A stretch of DNA of 64,000 nt, from assembly GCA_003225175.1 (NCBI GenBank), contig QIBA01000030.1, positions 125,762 through 189,761 of the forward strand. The letters run 5' to 3'. Shown here in pieces: positions 27,601-35,700 of this stretch (the stretch's first letter is position 1; every line of letters begins with the position of its first letter). This DNA is from Acidobacteriota bacterium. Lineage in GTDB: Bacteria; Acidobacteriota; Terriglobia; Terriglobales; Acidobacteriaceae. The notes beneath the pieces were generated by a model. It made no database searches. It saw nothing but the letters and a program-made list of their open reading frames with translations, and had not been told where the DNA came from. The position numbers and the translations under genes were made by a program.

Positions 27601-28266
27601 TCCGCACTTTCCAGCTACTGGATGCAGTTTGATTCCGTGATAGCCCTGCTGACACAGTTCGTCGGCGGGAATCTTGAGCTTGGCGTTGATCTTGTCGATC
27701 ACCGCGCCGGTGCCGCCGGCGCACTTGTCGTTCATCGACGGAATCTTTTTCTTGCGCCCACTGGCTTCGTCTTCTTTAAAGACAATGATCTTGGCGTCCT
27801 GCCCGCCGAGTTCGATTACGGAATTCACTTCGGGATGAAGTTTCTCGACCGCAAGAGAGACTGCTGTGACTTCCTGTACAAACTTCGCGCCGATCAGCGG
27901 AGCAATGTTGCTGCCCCCGGAGCCGGTGATGAACATGCGGCAGTTGTTGGGCGCGATGCCGGCTTCGGCCTGCATGCGATGGAGGAACTCTAGAACTTTT
28001 TCCGGCTGCTTAGTCTCGTGACGCTGATAGTCGGACCAGATCATCTGGTCGGTGGCGACATCGACGATCACCGTCTTCACCGTCGTGGAGCCAACATCGA
28101 CTCCAACGTAATACGCGAGCTTGGTCTCGCCCAGCGGCACAGGATTCGTGCGCGGCTTGGGCTTGGGTCGAGGAAGAGTGGCGACGAGCTCGCCGAGTTT
28201 TACGTCGAGCTTGATCGACTTGCTGCTTCCGCAGCAACCGTTGCTGTGATCGTGGTTTCCTGACAC
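24649..28266 (-). CDS. Tandem acyl-CoA dehydratase activase (BadF/HgdC-type) with DUF2229-like domain
   Basis: A 1,205-residue protein from a GTG at 28266, with an AGGAG seven bases upstream. The N-terminus is His/Cys-rich (MSGNHDHSNGCCGSSKS), then carries KLDVKLGEL at 19-27 and a Pro-rich linker. ATPase domain 1 (about 51-330) has DVGSTTVK (57-64), GGQDAK, Cys182 in NDKCAGGTG and Cys221 in KCGVFAETD. ATPase domain 2 (about 395-680) has DGGSTSTK (401-408), GGQDIK, Cys524 in NTQCSAGNG and Cys563 in GYGCAVF. In HgdC-type activases these two cysteines per subunit hold the dimer-bridging [4Fe-4S] cluster. A C-x2-C-x3-C follows at 697-704, then a C-terminal 2-hydroxyglutaryl-CoA-dehydratase-related region with Cys869, Cys909 and Cys916. 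It is the last gene of the three-gene cluster. ATP-driven electron transfer is inferred. Confidence 0.85.
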   Translation of the reverse strand: MSGNHDHSNGCCGSSKSIKLDVKLGELVATLPRPKPKPRTNPVPLGETKLAYYVGVDVGSTTVKTVIVDVATDQMIWSDYQRHETKQPEKVLEFLHRMQAEAGIAPNNCRMFITGSGGSNIAPLIGAKFVQEVTAVSLAVEKLHPEVNSVIELGGQDAKIIVFKEDEASGRKKKIPSMNDKCAGGTGAVIDKINAKLKIPADELCQQGYHGIKLHPVAGKCGVFAETDINGLQKQAVPPDQLMASLFDAIVLQNLSVLTRGHTLRPHVLLLGGPNCFIKGMREAWQHNIPKTWEERKVPIPEGMTPEQLIKTPDNAQYFAALGSVEFGKDEDPDVGWYQGTSKLEHYIDVGRLEEKSQSGAAGLSASDEELESFKQKYTIPRFNPAKFTAGSTVRGFVGVDGGSTSTKAVLLSDEGELLCKAYQLSNGNPIQDTIDMFRSLRQQVEAQGATLEVLGVGTTGYAKDVLKETLHADVALVETVAHTESAMRFYDDPHCIVDVGGQDIKLIVLKDGRVKDFKLNTQCSAGNGYFLQSTAESLGIKVEEYSDIAFSANQMPIFGYGCAVFMQSDIVNFQRQGWAAKEILAGLAAVLPKNIFLYVASIPNLAKLGKRFILQGGTQKNLAAVKAEVDFVKSHFRSEQAEAEVIVHEHCGESGAIGAAVEAMRIFKNGHESTFIGLDPVQNISYRTTRNESTRCYFCKNNCLRTFIDVQTGETDNWKAPAFKSKVPLQAGEQRLIISTCEKGQVEDVKDMRGIKAGLDALKEANPNYVEIAASGVWRSQNPPKTADPIPNTKWTFKAEVKQRAELMKKRAGFRVGMPKVLNMYVYAPLFSAYLETLGLEPENIIYSDYTNRDMYKAGAGRGAIDPCFPSKIGIPHVYNLIFVKHAKKPLHAIFFPMIDVLTTHLKCTTGSNACPTVTATPDAVKAAFTKEANVFADNGIEYLDPIVNLADRKLFALQMHRAWAPVLGVSEEENDRAIEVAFKAQEAYDDGLRKRARETLDMLERENRIGIVMLGRPYHHDPGVNHEIMEEFQKLGYPIFSQSTLPIDEDILDRLFGDEVRAGVIKDPLDITDVWKNAYSASTNHKIWAAKFTARHPNLVALEISNFKCGHDAPIYSVIEDIIENSGTPYFAFKDLDENKPTGSIRIRVETIDYFLRRYREDMVKKREAVNSIDVQLAEYERKLREELMAQSSQQEYEGVGAD

Positions 28267-28296
28267 TGCGGTCTCCTAAGTCTCTTGCAGTCTTTT

Positions 28297-28450
28297 GTCA
28301 TTTCGAGCGCCTCTTTGCGCGAGAAATCCCTATCGACTGAGACCAAGTCAGTTCGTGCCACACACCTGTGTGTCGCTCGCATTCTCGGCACCGTAGGGAT
28401 TCCTCTCTTCGCGCAGCCCAAAATCGGGACTGCACTACGCTCGGAATGAC
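28297..28450. repeat. Dispersed palindromic repeat, family A (copy 2)
   Basis: Begins GTCATTTCGAGCG, has AAATCCCTATCGACT and later GTAGGGATTCCTC inside, and ends TCGGAATGAC at 28441-28450. The arms correspond to the other family A members. It fills most of the 197-base gap between the radical SAM gene and the activase gene, inside what is otherwise an operon-like arrangement. Confidence 0.75.
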
Positions 28451-28463
28451 AAAGAACAAAAAC

Positions 28464-29768
28464 CTAATCGTCGCTCCAGTTCGTAACACCCTGAAACCCA
28501 TGTATCGCCTGCTTGAACAGCCACTTAATCACGCGAGAGTCGTTGTAGCAGAAGCCGACGATGTGGTTCAGCGTCGAGAAGCAGTGCGGCTGGCACGACT
28601 TCTTCATCTCGTTCAGCGGACCGGGCTCGAACTTGTGGTTCTCGATCGTGCCCCAGTCGTAATGCGCGCTATACATGGGGAAGCACGGCGCCAGCGTTCC
28701 ATTCGTGCGAATGATCAACGTGTTCTGCCCGGCGCGGCAGTTCCAATCCTGAAGTCCGCCGCGCATGAACTGCTTCATCTCGGAAATGCGCGACGTGGAG
28801 TTCGTCATCTTGTAGCCGGCTCGCTGCTTGGCGACCAGCCAATCGAGCAGCTGATCTACCTGATCCCAGTGCTTCTCGGTGATGTACGTCGGATTGTTTT
28901 CAAGATGCTTGAAATGCTCCTGCTCCGTCAGCGGCGACTCACAGATGTGATAGTCCGTGGCCACGCCATTGTCGTGCGCGATCTCCGTCAGCTCGCGGAC
29001 ATCGTCCATGTTGTTGCCGCAGATGTTGATATTGATAAAGACTGAGTATCCGTAACGGAACTGGCGCTTGATCAGGTAATCGAAGTTCTTGCGGATAGGA
29101 ACCAGCGCTTTCGGGAGTCCGGGTTTCAGATCAACTGCATCGATGGCCAGATTCACCACTCCCACTCCCGCGTCTCCGAGCTTGTCGATTACGTCAGGAC
29201 GCAGCAGGCGTCCGTTAGTGGGTATGTAAACCCAGAAGCCCTTCTTGGTCGCGTAGTAAGTGACCTTGTGGGCGAAGTCCGGGCGCAGCAGCGGCTCGCC
29301 GCCCATGAGGGCCAGGACGCGTCCCGTTCCTTGATGCAGCCAGTCGATCGAGCGCTTGGCGATGTCCTCACTCATGCCCTTTACGCGGTTATCGAAGGCC
29401 CAGCAGTAATGGCAGTCGAGGTTGCACTTCCATTCAGTAAACAGGTACGACACGATCGGATGCAGGTGGCCAGGAAGTACGCGCGACTTCAGATACGGAA
29501 TGGCCCATCCGCGCATGGCCTTTGCTATGTGCGCGGGGCCGAACTTTCGGCTGCCATCCTTGGGCAGGTAATCTTCGTCGTTCCCTTGTTGCAATTTGGG
29601 ACGGCTAGGGAAAGGCGGGATCGGCAATGTCTGCAACACGCCCGATGCAGACGGAGGCGGCACGGGTCGAGCCGCCGGCTTCATCAGCAGTTCGTGGAGC
29701 TGGACATCGAGTTTGTATTGCGGCGGAGCCTCGGGAACGTGGGCTGCCGCCTCTAGAACTTCGGGCAT
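28464..29768 (-). CDS. Radical SAM protein with SPASM/twitch-like C-terminus
   Basis: From ATG 29768 it has 434 residues; AGAAAGGAAAGAG immediately upstream is a good Shine-Dalgarno. The frame also opens at ATG 29807, but that codon lies in the edge of a dispersed repeat. The radical SAM triad C-x3-C-x2-C is Cys115, Cys119, Cys122 in EWKCNLDCHYCWAFD, and MGGEPLL follows as the SAM-binding GGE motif. The C-terminal part has NCRAGQNTLIIRTNGTLAPCFPMY, resembling an auxiliary-cluster domain. KLDVQLHEL stands at residues 19-27, matching motifs in both neighbouring proteins. It probably performs a radical modification or maturation step for the dehydratase-like partner; the substrate is unknown. 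Confidence 0.85.
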   Translation of the reverse strand: MPEVLEAAAHVPEAPPQYKLDVQLHELLMKPAARPVPPPSASGVLQTLPIPPFPSRPKLQQGNDEDYLPKDGSRKFGPAHIAKAMRGWAIPYLKSRVLPGHLHPIVSYLFTEWKCNLDCHYCWAFDNRVKGMSEDIAKRSIDWLHQGTGRVLALMGGEPLLRPDFAHKVTYYATKKGFWVYIPTNGRLLRPDVIDKLGDAGVGVVNLAIDAVDLKPGLPKALVPIRKNFDYLIKRQFRYGYSVFININICGNNMDDVRELTEIAHDNGVATDYHICESPLTEQEHFKHLENNPTYITEKHWDQVDQLLDWLVAKQRAGYKMTNSTSRISEMKQFMRGGLQDWNCRAGQNTLIIRTNGTLAPCFPMYSAHYDWGTIENHKFEPGPLNEMKKSCQPHCFSTLNHIVGFCYNDSRVIKWLFKQAIHGFQGVTNWSDD

Positions 29769-29802
29769 CTCTTTCCTTTCTGTTGTCTTTTTGTCGTGCT
29801 TT

Positions 29803-29898
29803 GTCATTCCGAACCGGCAGATGCTGGCGGTGAGGAATCCCTACTCTCACGAAAATGTATGGGCGTGGTAGGGATTCCTCGCTTCGCTTCGGAACGAC
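29803..29898. repeat. Dispersed palindromic repeat, family A (copy 3)
   Basis: Outer arms are GTCATTCCGAA (from 29803) and TTCGGAACGAC (ending 29898). Inner arms GAGGAATCCCTA (29832-29843) and TAGGGATTCCTC (29869-29880) are perfect inverse complements. It occupies the gap between the dehydratase-like gene and the radical SAM gene, and its edge supplies the upstream, less likely ATG of the latter. Confidence 0.8.
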
Positions 29899-29914
29899 AA
29901 CAACAAAAAACTGC

Positions 29915-31741
29915 CTACGAAGCCGCCGCTAGAGCCCGGGCCTGAATGGGAACGCGATACAGCTTCTTGCGCCCGTTAATCAGGTCGCTGACGTGGAGCA
30001 CGAAGTTCGCCGCCATCCCGGTCACGCCTTCGCGATGCGGCATGGGATAGAACAACTGCCGCAGCTCGGGATGATCGGCAACGTAGCTCTTGATCTCCTC
30101 CAGCGATTTGCCAGTCGACTTCAGCGCCTCGTCGAACTCCATACGGGCCTTGACCTTGGCTTCGCCGAGCGCCATCTGCACACGGCTGTGCGCGTTGATC
30201 TCGCCTTCGCCTGAAGTCTCAATGGGAAGGAAGATCATGTCTTTGAAAGCGTTGGCCACGGCCGATTGCGCGCCGTCGGACTGCGTGGACGGCATGCAGC
30301 CGAAGGGCTTGAGCGCAAGCACCATGTGACAGAGCTTGTGCTTGGTGTAGTAGATATTCTTGCCGACTTCGAGATGACCTTCACCGCCGCGCGCGAACTG
30401 GTTGTAGAACGGCATGGCCAGATCGGCCATTGCCTTCTGGTCGATCAGGTGATGCGCGATGTCTCCAAGCGCTTCGACGACGCGATGGTATTGGCGGGAA
30501 TAGATCATTTCGCCAACACTCAACATCGCGATTTTCTTCTGGAAATTCAGCTCGTTGACGGCGTGCTTGCGCAGCTCCCACCAGGCGGGCTTCTTGTACT
30601 TGACTTCGAGCGGCTTCTTCTCGCGCCACCGCTCTTTCACCTGGTACATCATGTACATGACCCAGGTCGCAATTGGCTCGACTAGAACCTGGGCTCCTTC
30701 CCGTTCCAGGAAGGCAAACATGTTGAAGTTGCCGTCACCTTCCGTGGTCTGCGCCCAGAATTCGCCGATGATCTTTACGACTGGCTTTATGCGTAGGCGA
30801 TCAACCTCAATCGTCGCGAGATGGTCGTGGACAGTCTGCAAGCATTCCTTGTAGGAGTTGCCATAAAGGTGTTCCCATACTTTCCCGAGCGAGTTAACCC
30901 ACTTCTCCCAGCCGGAATTTTTGTGTTTCGCTAAATAGCTGGAGGCCCATTTAGGCAGATCTTCCAGGTCTTCGAATGGTTTGCGCTCCTTAAGCATGGC
31001 GCACATCTTGTCCACGGATTCTTGGAATACCCGATCGGTTTGCCCCTTGTTCACCTCGAATGGACGGATGCGGAAGATCATTTCGTTCATGATGTCGCCC
31101 ATGTTGAGGGCGTTGAACATGCCCATGCCAAAGTCGACAGTGAACTTGAGACCGGGCTCGCCGGACGCCGCTTTTACGCCGTCGTTCTGCTGGAAGAGCA
31201 GCACGCGGAAGCCGTCATAGCCGGCATTCTGCAGAGCGAGGCGGTACTCCGATTCATACATGCCGAAACGGCATGGACCGCATGAGCCGGCGGTGAAGAA
31301 GACGTAGTTGTCGAGTATGTCCTGCTTCGGGACACCCGCGGACTCAAGTAGCTGCAGATACTGAACCAGGTTGCCGACGGTGAAGTAGGTCGGATTGCAC
31401 TGTCCGTTATTGCCGTACTCTTTCCCCAATTGGAAAGCTGCAACATCGGGCGTGGGCAGCACGTCGCATTTGTATCCGCAAGCCTCGAATACAGCCTTCA
31501 TCACCTTCTCGTGTTTCCACGTAAGTCCGCCGATAAGAATCGTGACGCGATCGCGCTCAGCCGCGGTAAACGCGCGCTCAATCGGACGATGAAAGTGCTT
31601 CGCGTGCTTGCTGTCTAAGCCTGCTTCGCGAGACAGGCGGTCGCGTTCGGCAGAAAGACGGCGGCGAATTTCTTCTTCAACAGAAACAGGTGGACGGCTG
31701 GTCAAACCCTCGAGCGGAACATCGATTTTGGTGACGGACAT
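29915..31741 (-). CDS. 2-hydroxyacyl-CoA dehydratase-like (HgdB/COG3581-type) protein
   Basis: A 608-residue protein and the first gene of the three-gene cluster. The sequence resembles the subunits of 2-hydroxyacyl-CoA dehydratases, benzoyl-CoA reductase and double-cubane cluster proteins. Candidate cluster ligands are Cys115 (NNGQCNPTYF), Cys154 and Cys157 (AGSCGPCRFG), plus a later LKPFGCMPSTQSDGAQ segment. The segment VTILIGGLTWKHEKVMKAVFEACGY begins the first lobe. KIDVPLEGL lies at residues 5-13, the same short motif found near the N-termini of the other two cluster proteins. Known relatives need an ATP-hydrolysing activase, which is encoded here two genes downstream. The reaction and substrate are unknown, and no CoA-transferase is adjacent. 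Confidence 0.75.
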   Translation of the reverse strand: MSVTKIDVPLEGLTSRPPVSVEEEIRRRLSAERDRLSREAGLDSKHAKHFHRPIERAFTAAERDRVTILIGGLTWKHEKVMKAVFEACGYKCDVLPTPDVAAFQLGKEYGNNGQCNPTYFTVGNLVQYLQLLESAGVPKQDILDNYVFFTAGSCGPCRFGMYESEYRLALQNAGYDGFRVLLFQQNDGVKAASGEPGLKFTVDFGMGMFNALNMGDIMNEMIFRIRPFEVNKGQTDRVFQESVDKMCAMLKERKPFEDLEDLPKWASSYLAKHKNSGWEKWVNSLGKVWEHLYGNSYKECLQTVHDHLATIEVDRLRIKPVVKIIGEFWAQTTEGDGNFNMFAFLEREGAQVLVEPIATWVMYMMYQVKERWREKKPLEVKYKKPAWWELRKHAVNELNFQKKIAMLSVGEMIYSRQYHRVVEALGDIAHHLIDQKAMADLAMPFYNQFARGGEGHLEVGKNIYYTKHKLCHMVLALKPFGCMPSTQSDGAQSAVANAFKDMIFLPIETSGEGEINAHSRVQMALGEAKVKARMEFDEALKSTGKSLEEIKSYVADHPELRQLFYPMPHREGVTGMAANFVLHVSDLINGRKKLYRVPIQARALAAAS

Positions 31742-32229
31742 GTTGTTCTCCGTGGGGATCTCGTGAGGCAGTCAGTAAGATTGATCGTTGTTGACTGAGC
31801 GAGCGAACAATGAGCCTAGGCAGATGGGGAACGGAGACGATGTACAGCAAGTCATCTTTCAGAGATGCAGTATCGATTGTTTTGTTTCGGGAACGCGTAA
31901 TTGGAGTGCTGGCAAGCCGCGGGCGTGACGTAGGCAGAACTCGACTGCTACGACAACGAACAACGAAACTGTCCATGCTCAGCGAGCGAAATTCATGCAT
32001 GGCCGCACCCGGTTTTACCTCAGATGCTCACAGTGGGTTTTAAGATACATTTTGAAATATAGTTTGACAAGTCGAGCTCTGCGCCGATCACTAGTACAGA
32101 TTTCGAACTGTCCCACTACGGTGGTCACCCGTCCTCGCCATTACCTGCCAAACTCTGCCAGCTTAGCAATTGGCAGGCCAATGTCGTTGTCATTTTCGGA
32201 ATAAGATGTATTCAATCCGCTGATACTGA
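31742..32229. other. Intergenic region between divergent genes, no gene seen
   Basis: The gap upstream of the dehydratase-like operon and of the small gene at 32372 is relatively AT-rich around 32040-32070. A TTGACA at 32064-32069 on the plus strand has no convincing -10 partner at 17 bases. Short open frames here show no recognisable protein. Promoters for the three-gene cluster are expected on the minus strand, but I could not point to one. Confidence 0.4.
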
Positions 32230-32336
32230 TAGAGACGCAGCGTCCTGCATCTCCTTTCATGTCATGCTTGGTCGCGTGCGCTCATTCAGTGTTTCTCGCT
32301 GCGCCTGCCATTAGAGGCAGCATGCTGCGTCTCTAC
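32230..32336. repeat. Dispersed repeat, family B (copy 1)
   Basis: TAGAGACGCAGCGTCC at the left and GCAGCATGCTGCGTCTCTAC at the right make imperfect inverted arms about 105 bases apart. It is the same word family as 37679-37703 and 55964-56061. It ends about 35 bases before the ATG of the gene at 32372. Confidence 0.6.
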
Positions 32337-32371
32337 CTGCGACGTTATAATTTTAGGTACGGAGTCCACAA

Positions 32372-32656
32372 ATGGCCTTTACTCCTCCGCCTGACAAAAT
32401 CATGTTTGAGATCTACAAAGACGTTGCCCGTAATGGCAATTACCAAGTGATTTATTTCACTGAGCTGGATGACCACAACCGGGAGGCGGAGATCAATCGC
32501 GCGGCTAACGGGGAGCATGTTTACGATGGCTTCATTCGCAATCGTGGCAAGGATCAGGCGAAGCTGGTGCTCGGTTCTATTCTAGAACGGTTGAATAATG
32601 GCGAGCAGGTGCAGGCGGCGGAGATTGCGCAGGAGCTGCAGCCTTATTCAGCCTGA
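32372..32656 (+). CDS. Small conserved-looking hypothetical protein
   Basis: A 94-residue acidic protein with a mixed alpha/beta pattern (FEIYKDVARNGNYQVIYFTELDDHNREAEINRA, then DQAKLVLGSILERLNNGEQVQAAEIAQEL). No signal peptide, membrane segment or known motif is visible. The codon use looks normal and a bidirectional terminator follows 30 bases after the stop, which supports a real transcript. It stands alone between the divergent dehydratase-like operon and the convergent TonB receptor gene. No function is assigned. Confidence 0.6.
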   Translation: MAFTPPPDKIMFEIYKDVARNGNYQVIYFTELDDHNREAEINRAANGEHVYDGFIRNRGKDQAKLVLGSILERLNNGEQVQAAEIAQELQPYSA

Positions 32657-32685
32657 GTTCTTGCCTACGCAACACCAAAAGAAAA

Positions 32686-32707
32686 CGCCGGGCGAGGGCG
32701 CCCGGCG
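32686..32707. terminator. Bidirectional intrinsic terminator
   Basis: CGCCGGGCG (32686-32694) and CGCCCGGCG (32699-32707) form a perfect 9-bp stem with a four-base loop. It is flanked by an A-rich tract on the left and TTTCTTT a few bases to the right, so it can serve both the small plus-strand gene and the convergent TonB receptor gene. Confidence 0.8.
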
Positions 32708-32722
32708 CTGCGTTTCTTTGCC

Positions 32723-35700
32723 TTAGAACGTCAGCTTTAGCCCAAATTGGAACTGACGTGGATCGAACGCGGCTGTTGGTTGTCCGGCATTGCTCCAGAG
32801 AATGTTCACGTCGGCTACGTTGAACTTGTTGATCAAGTTGAACATGTCGACTGTGCCCTCGAGCTTGAAGCGCTCCGTCAGGTCGAACAGGCGCCCGATG
32901 CGCAGGTCGGTGAAGACCGTCGTCGGCTTGATGCCCGCGTTGCGCTTCAGATTTCCATTCAGCGTCCCGTTCAAGTAGCAAGCCGGCTGCAGGAATCCTG
33001 TTGGCGAATACCGCGACGCAACCGGCACGTCTGAGCAGAAGTTTACCGGAGTGTTGGCGGGCACCGCGATTGGACGATCAGTGTTCGGACCGAAGTCAAA
33101 GTTGCGGTCGGCGCCTACGAGAATGTTGAACGGCCGTCCCGAGCTGGTTTCCACAATCGGAGCCACCGTGAAATTGCTGAGTAGCTTGCCCACCCAACCG
33201 TCACCGACTCTGCCTGACTGATACACGCTGCTGAAGACAAAGCGATGTCGCTGATCGAAGGTGGATTCCGAGCGTTCCGCATTAGGATTGAAGCTGTCCT
33301 GCGGCGCCAGCAGTGATTGCAGGTCGGTAGAGTCGTCGATCGAGTGTGACCAGGTGTATGACGCCAGGAACTCGTAGTGGTTGCTGAAGCGCTTGCGTAT
33401 GTTGGCAGTTAACCCATGATAAACCGAGCTGCCATTGGAGTAATTGGCAACCATGTCACTGAAGGGAACCGGCACGCTAACGCCAAGATGGTTTGCCTGT
33501 TCGACCGACTGTACCAGCGCCAGGCATTGTGCAGGGACAACGGGCACGAGCGACTGGTTCAGTCCGGAGGGCCGGAAGAAGTTCGTTACCGCCGCCGGAA
33601 CGAATGGTCCCGCCGGTCCAACGCCACAAGCTGCTACTGAAATCGGCAACGTGCTCGGAGTAACTGCTCCAGCCGCTACCGCTGCCTGCCAGTTCTTCAA
33701 TAGCAGATCGCCGCGTGTTGGGTTGGCATTGATCGGCCGATTGATGTGATGGCCGCCGTTGTAGTTGTAATTAAGGCCGAGAGAATAGTTGTGGCCCAGA
33801 TCCCGCTCCACTCCGAAGTTGGCCTGCTCCGAGTATGCATAGATGAAATTCTTCGCCGTCGGGAACCCAAACGGCAGAATTGAGAGCGGAACGCCGGCCG
33901 TGATGAAATTTTGGTTAACGAAGAGCGAATTCGCATTCAGAGCGTTATATCGCTGTTCGTTGGGCAGGTACTGAAGTCCGGCAGCCAGTGCAGGAGGCAG
34001 AGCACACGCCTGACTTGTCTGAATACCCTGGAACCCATTCGTCGCGTTCAGACTTCCCACGCCTTGAGTTGAAGGAGCCTGCGGATTACAAATCGCTCCG
34101 CCGCCCAGAATGATTTGCGGAGCCTGCGAACCATCGGCCACGTCGGAATCGAACGCGAGAGCCAGCAGTGGATGGTCGAAGAACATTCCGTACGAGGCAC
34201 GAATGGCGGTTTTCCCGTCTTTGAACGGATCCCAGGCAATGCCAACGCGAGGAGCAATGTTGTTCAGGTCTTGCGGGATACCTTGCGTGATTCCCAAGGC
34301 GTCTTGTGCTGCAGCCGACATGGCATTGCTGGCTGCAGGTGTAGGCGTGAACTCGACATCGTAGCGAGCGCCATAGTTCAGCGTCAGGTTCGGCTTGATT
34401 CGCCAGGAGTCCTGTAGGAAGAAACCGAGCGTGTTATTGGTGAAGCCGGCATGCGGATTGCCGACACCTTGCACGAAACTCTGAGGAATACCGAGCCCGT
34501 AGGCCTGCACCGGTGAGAAGTCGGGAACACTGGCTCCCAGGAATGTGTTGGGGAATCCGAGCTGTACTGCCGAAAGTGAGCCGAAGTTGTACAGTCCGCC
34601 GAAGTTTACGGTGAAGTCTGCATCGAGCGGAATATGATTCACGTCACCACCGAATTTCACGCTGTGATTGCCGAGGCTCCAGGAGAAGTTGTCGGATGCC
34701 TCGTGGCGTTGCTCGGTACGGTTCACGAATGAAAATGGCTCACGTCCGAAGAAGGCATAGCCTGGGATGTTGATAGCTACGTCTCCGCCACCGGGACCGC
34801 TAGAGAAGTTGTAGAGCAATCCGCGGCGAGAGTACTGGTAACGGAGCTCATTCACTTTGCTATTTCCGATTACCCAGGAATCCTGCGCCGTGATGGCGAA
34901 ATCGCGATAGGTCTGCTGCGAGGTGCGCGAATAAGAGTTCTGTCCAAACGTCTGGTTCTGGCCGTTCACCTCAATTCCCGTAACCGTACTCGGACTTACA
35001 TTGCCGCGCAGCATGAGTTGCTGATTGTTCGTGAGCTTGTGGTCAAGACGCAGGCTATAGACCGTGGTCCCTTCGAACACTGGGAAGTTCCCGATTTGGG
35101 AAGCGAGGCTGTGAAACGAAGCCGGCAATGGTGCGCCGCTTGTGATGAATGCCGGACCCCCGCCGAGCGCGGCAGGCAGTCTCCCGTTTACTGCCGTAGC
35201 CGATCCTCCGCCGACTACCGGCACATACTTCTGCAAAAACTGTTGAACTGCCGGATTCGCCAGTGCTGCATTGGGAATTCCGTTCAAAAATCCCTGCTGG
35301 GCTGTGGTCCCCTGGAAGATCACCGCGCCTTGTGGCGCACCGAAAAACCGCGAGACATCGATAGGAACGAGATCGAAGCTGTTCTGCCCAATGCTGGAAA
35401 ACCCAGTCTCATGACGGCGCGTGGTTTCGAATGAGAAGAAGAAAAAGGTTTTATCTTTTACGATTGGGCCACCGAGAGTCGCTCCCGGCTGCACGCGAGT
35501 GTATGCAGGGTTCTTGACGGTGGAGAAGGGATTCGTCGCCTGAATGTTACGGTTGCGAAGATAGGCGTAAGCCGATCCGTGCCAGTCGTTCGTGCCGCTC
35601 TTGGTGATGATGTTGACGATGCCGCCGGCCGCTTGGCCATATTCGGCGTTGTAGCCGTTGGTGATGATTTGGAATTCCTGCACCGCTTCCTGGGAGACTG

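Noticed and set aside
24649-31741. Amino-acid fermentation locus (hgdABC-type)
   Set aside because: The CoA-transferase, a paired dehydratase subunit of the classical size and electron-transfer flavoproteins are absent, while a radical SAM gene is present. The classical pathway is not supported.
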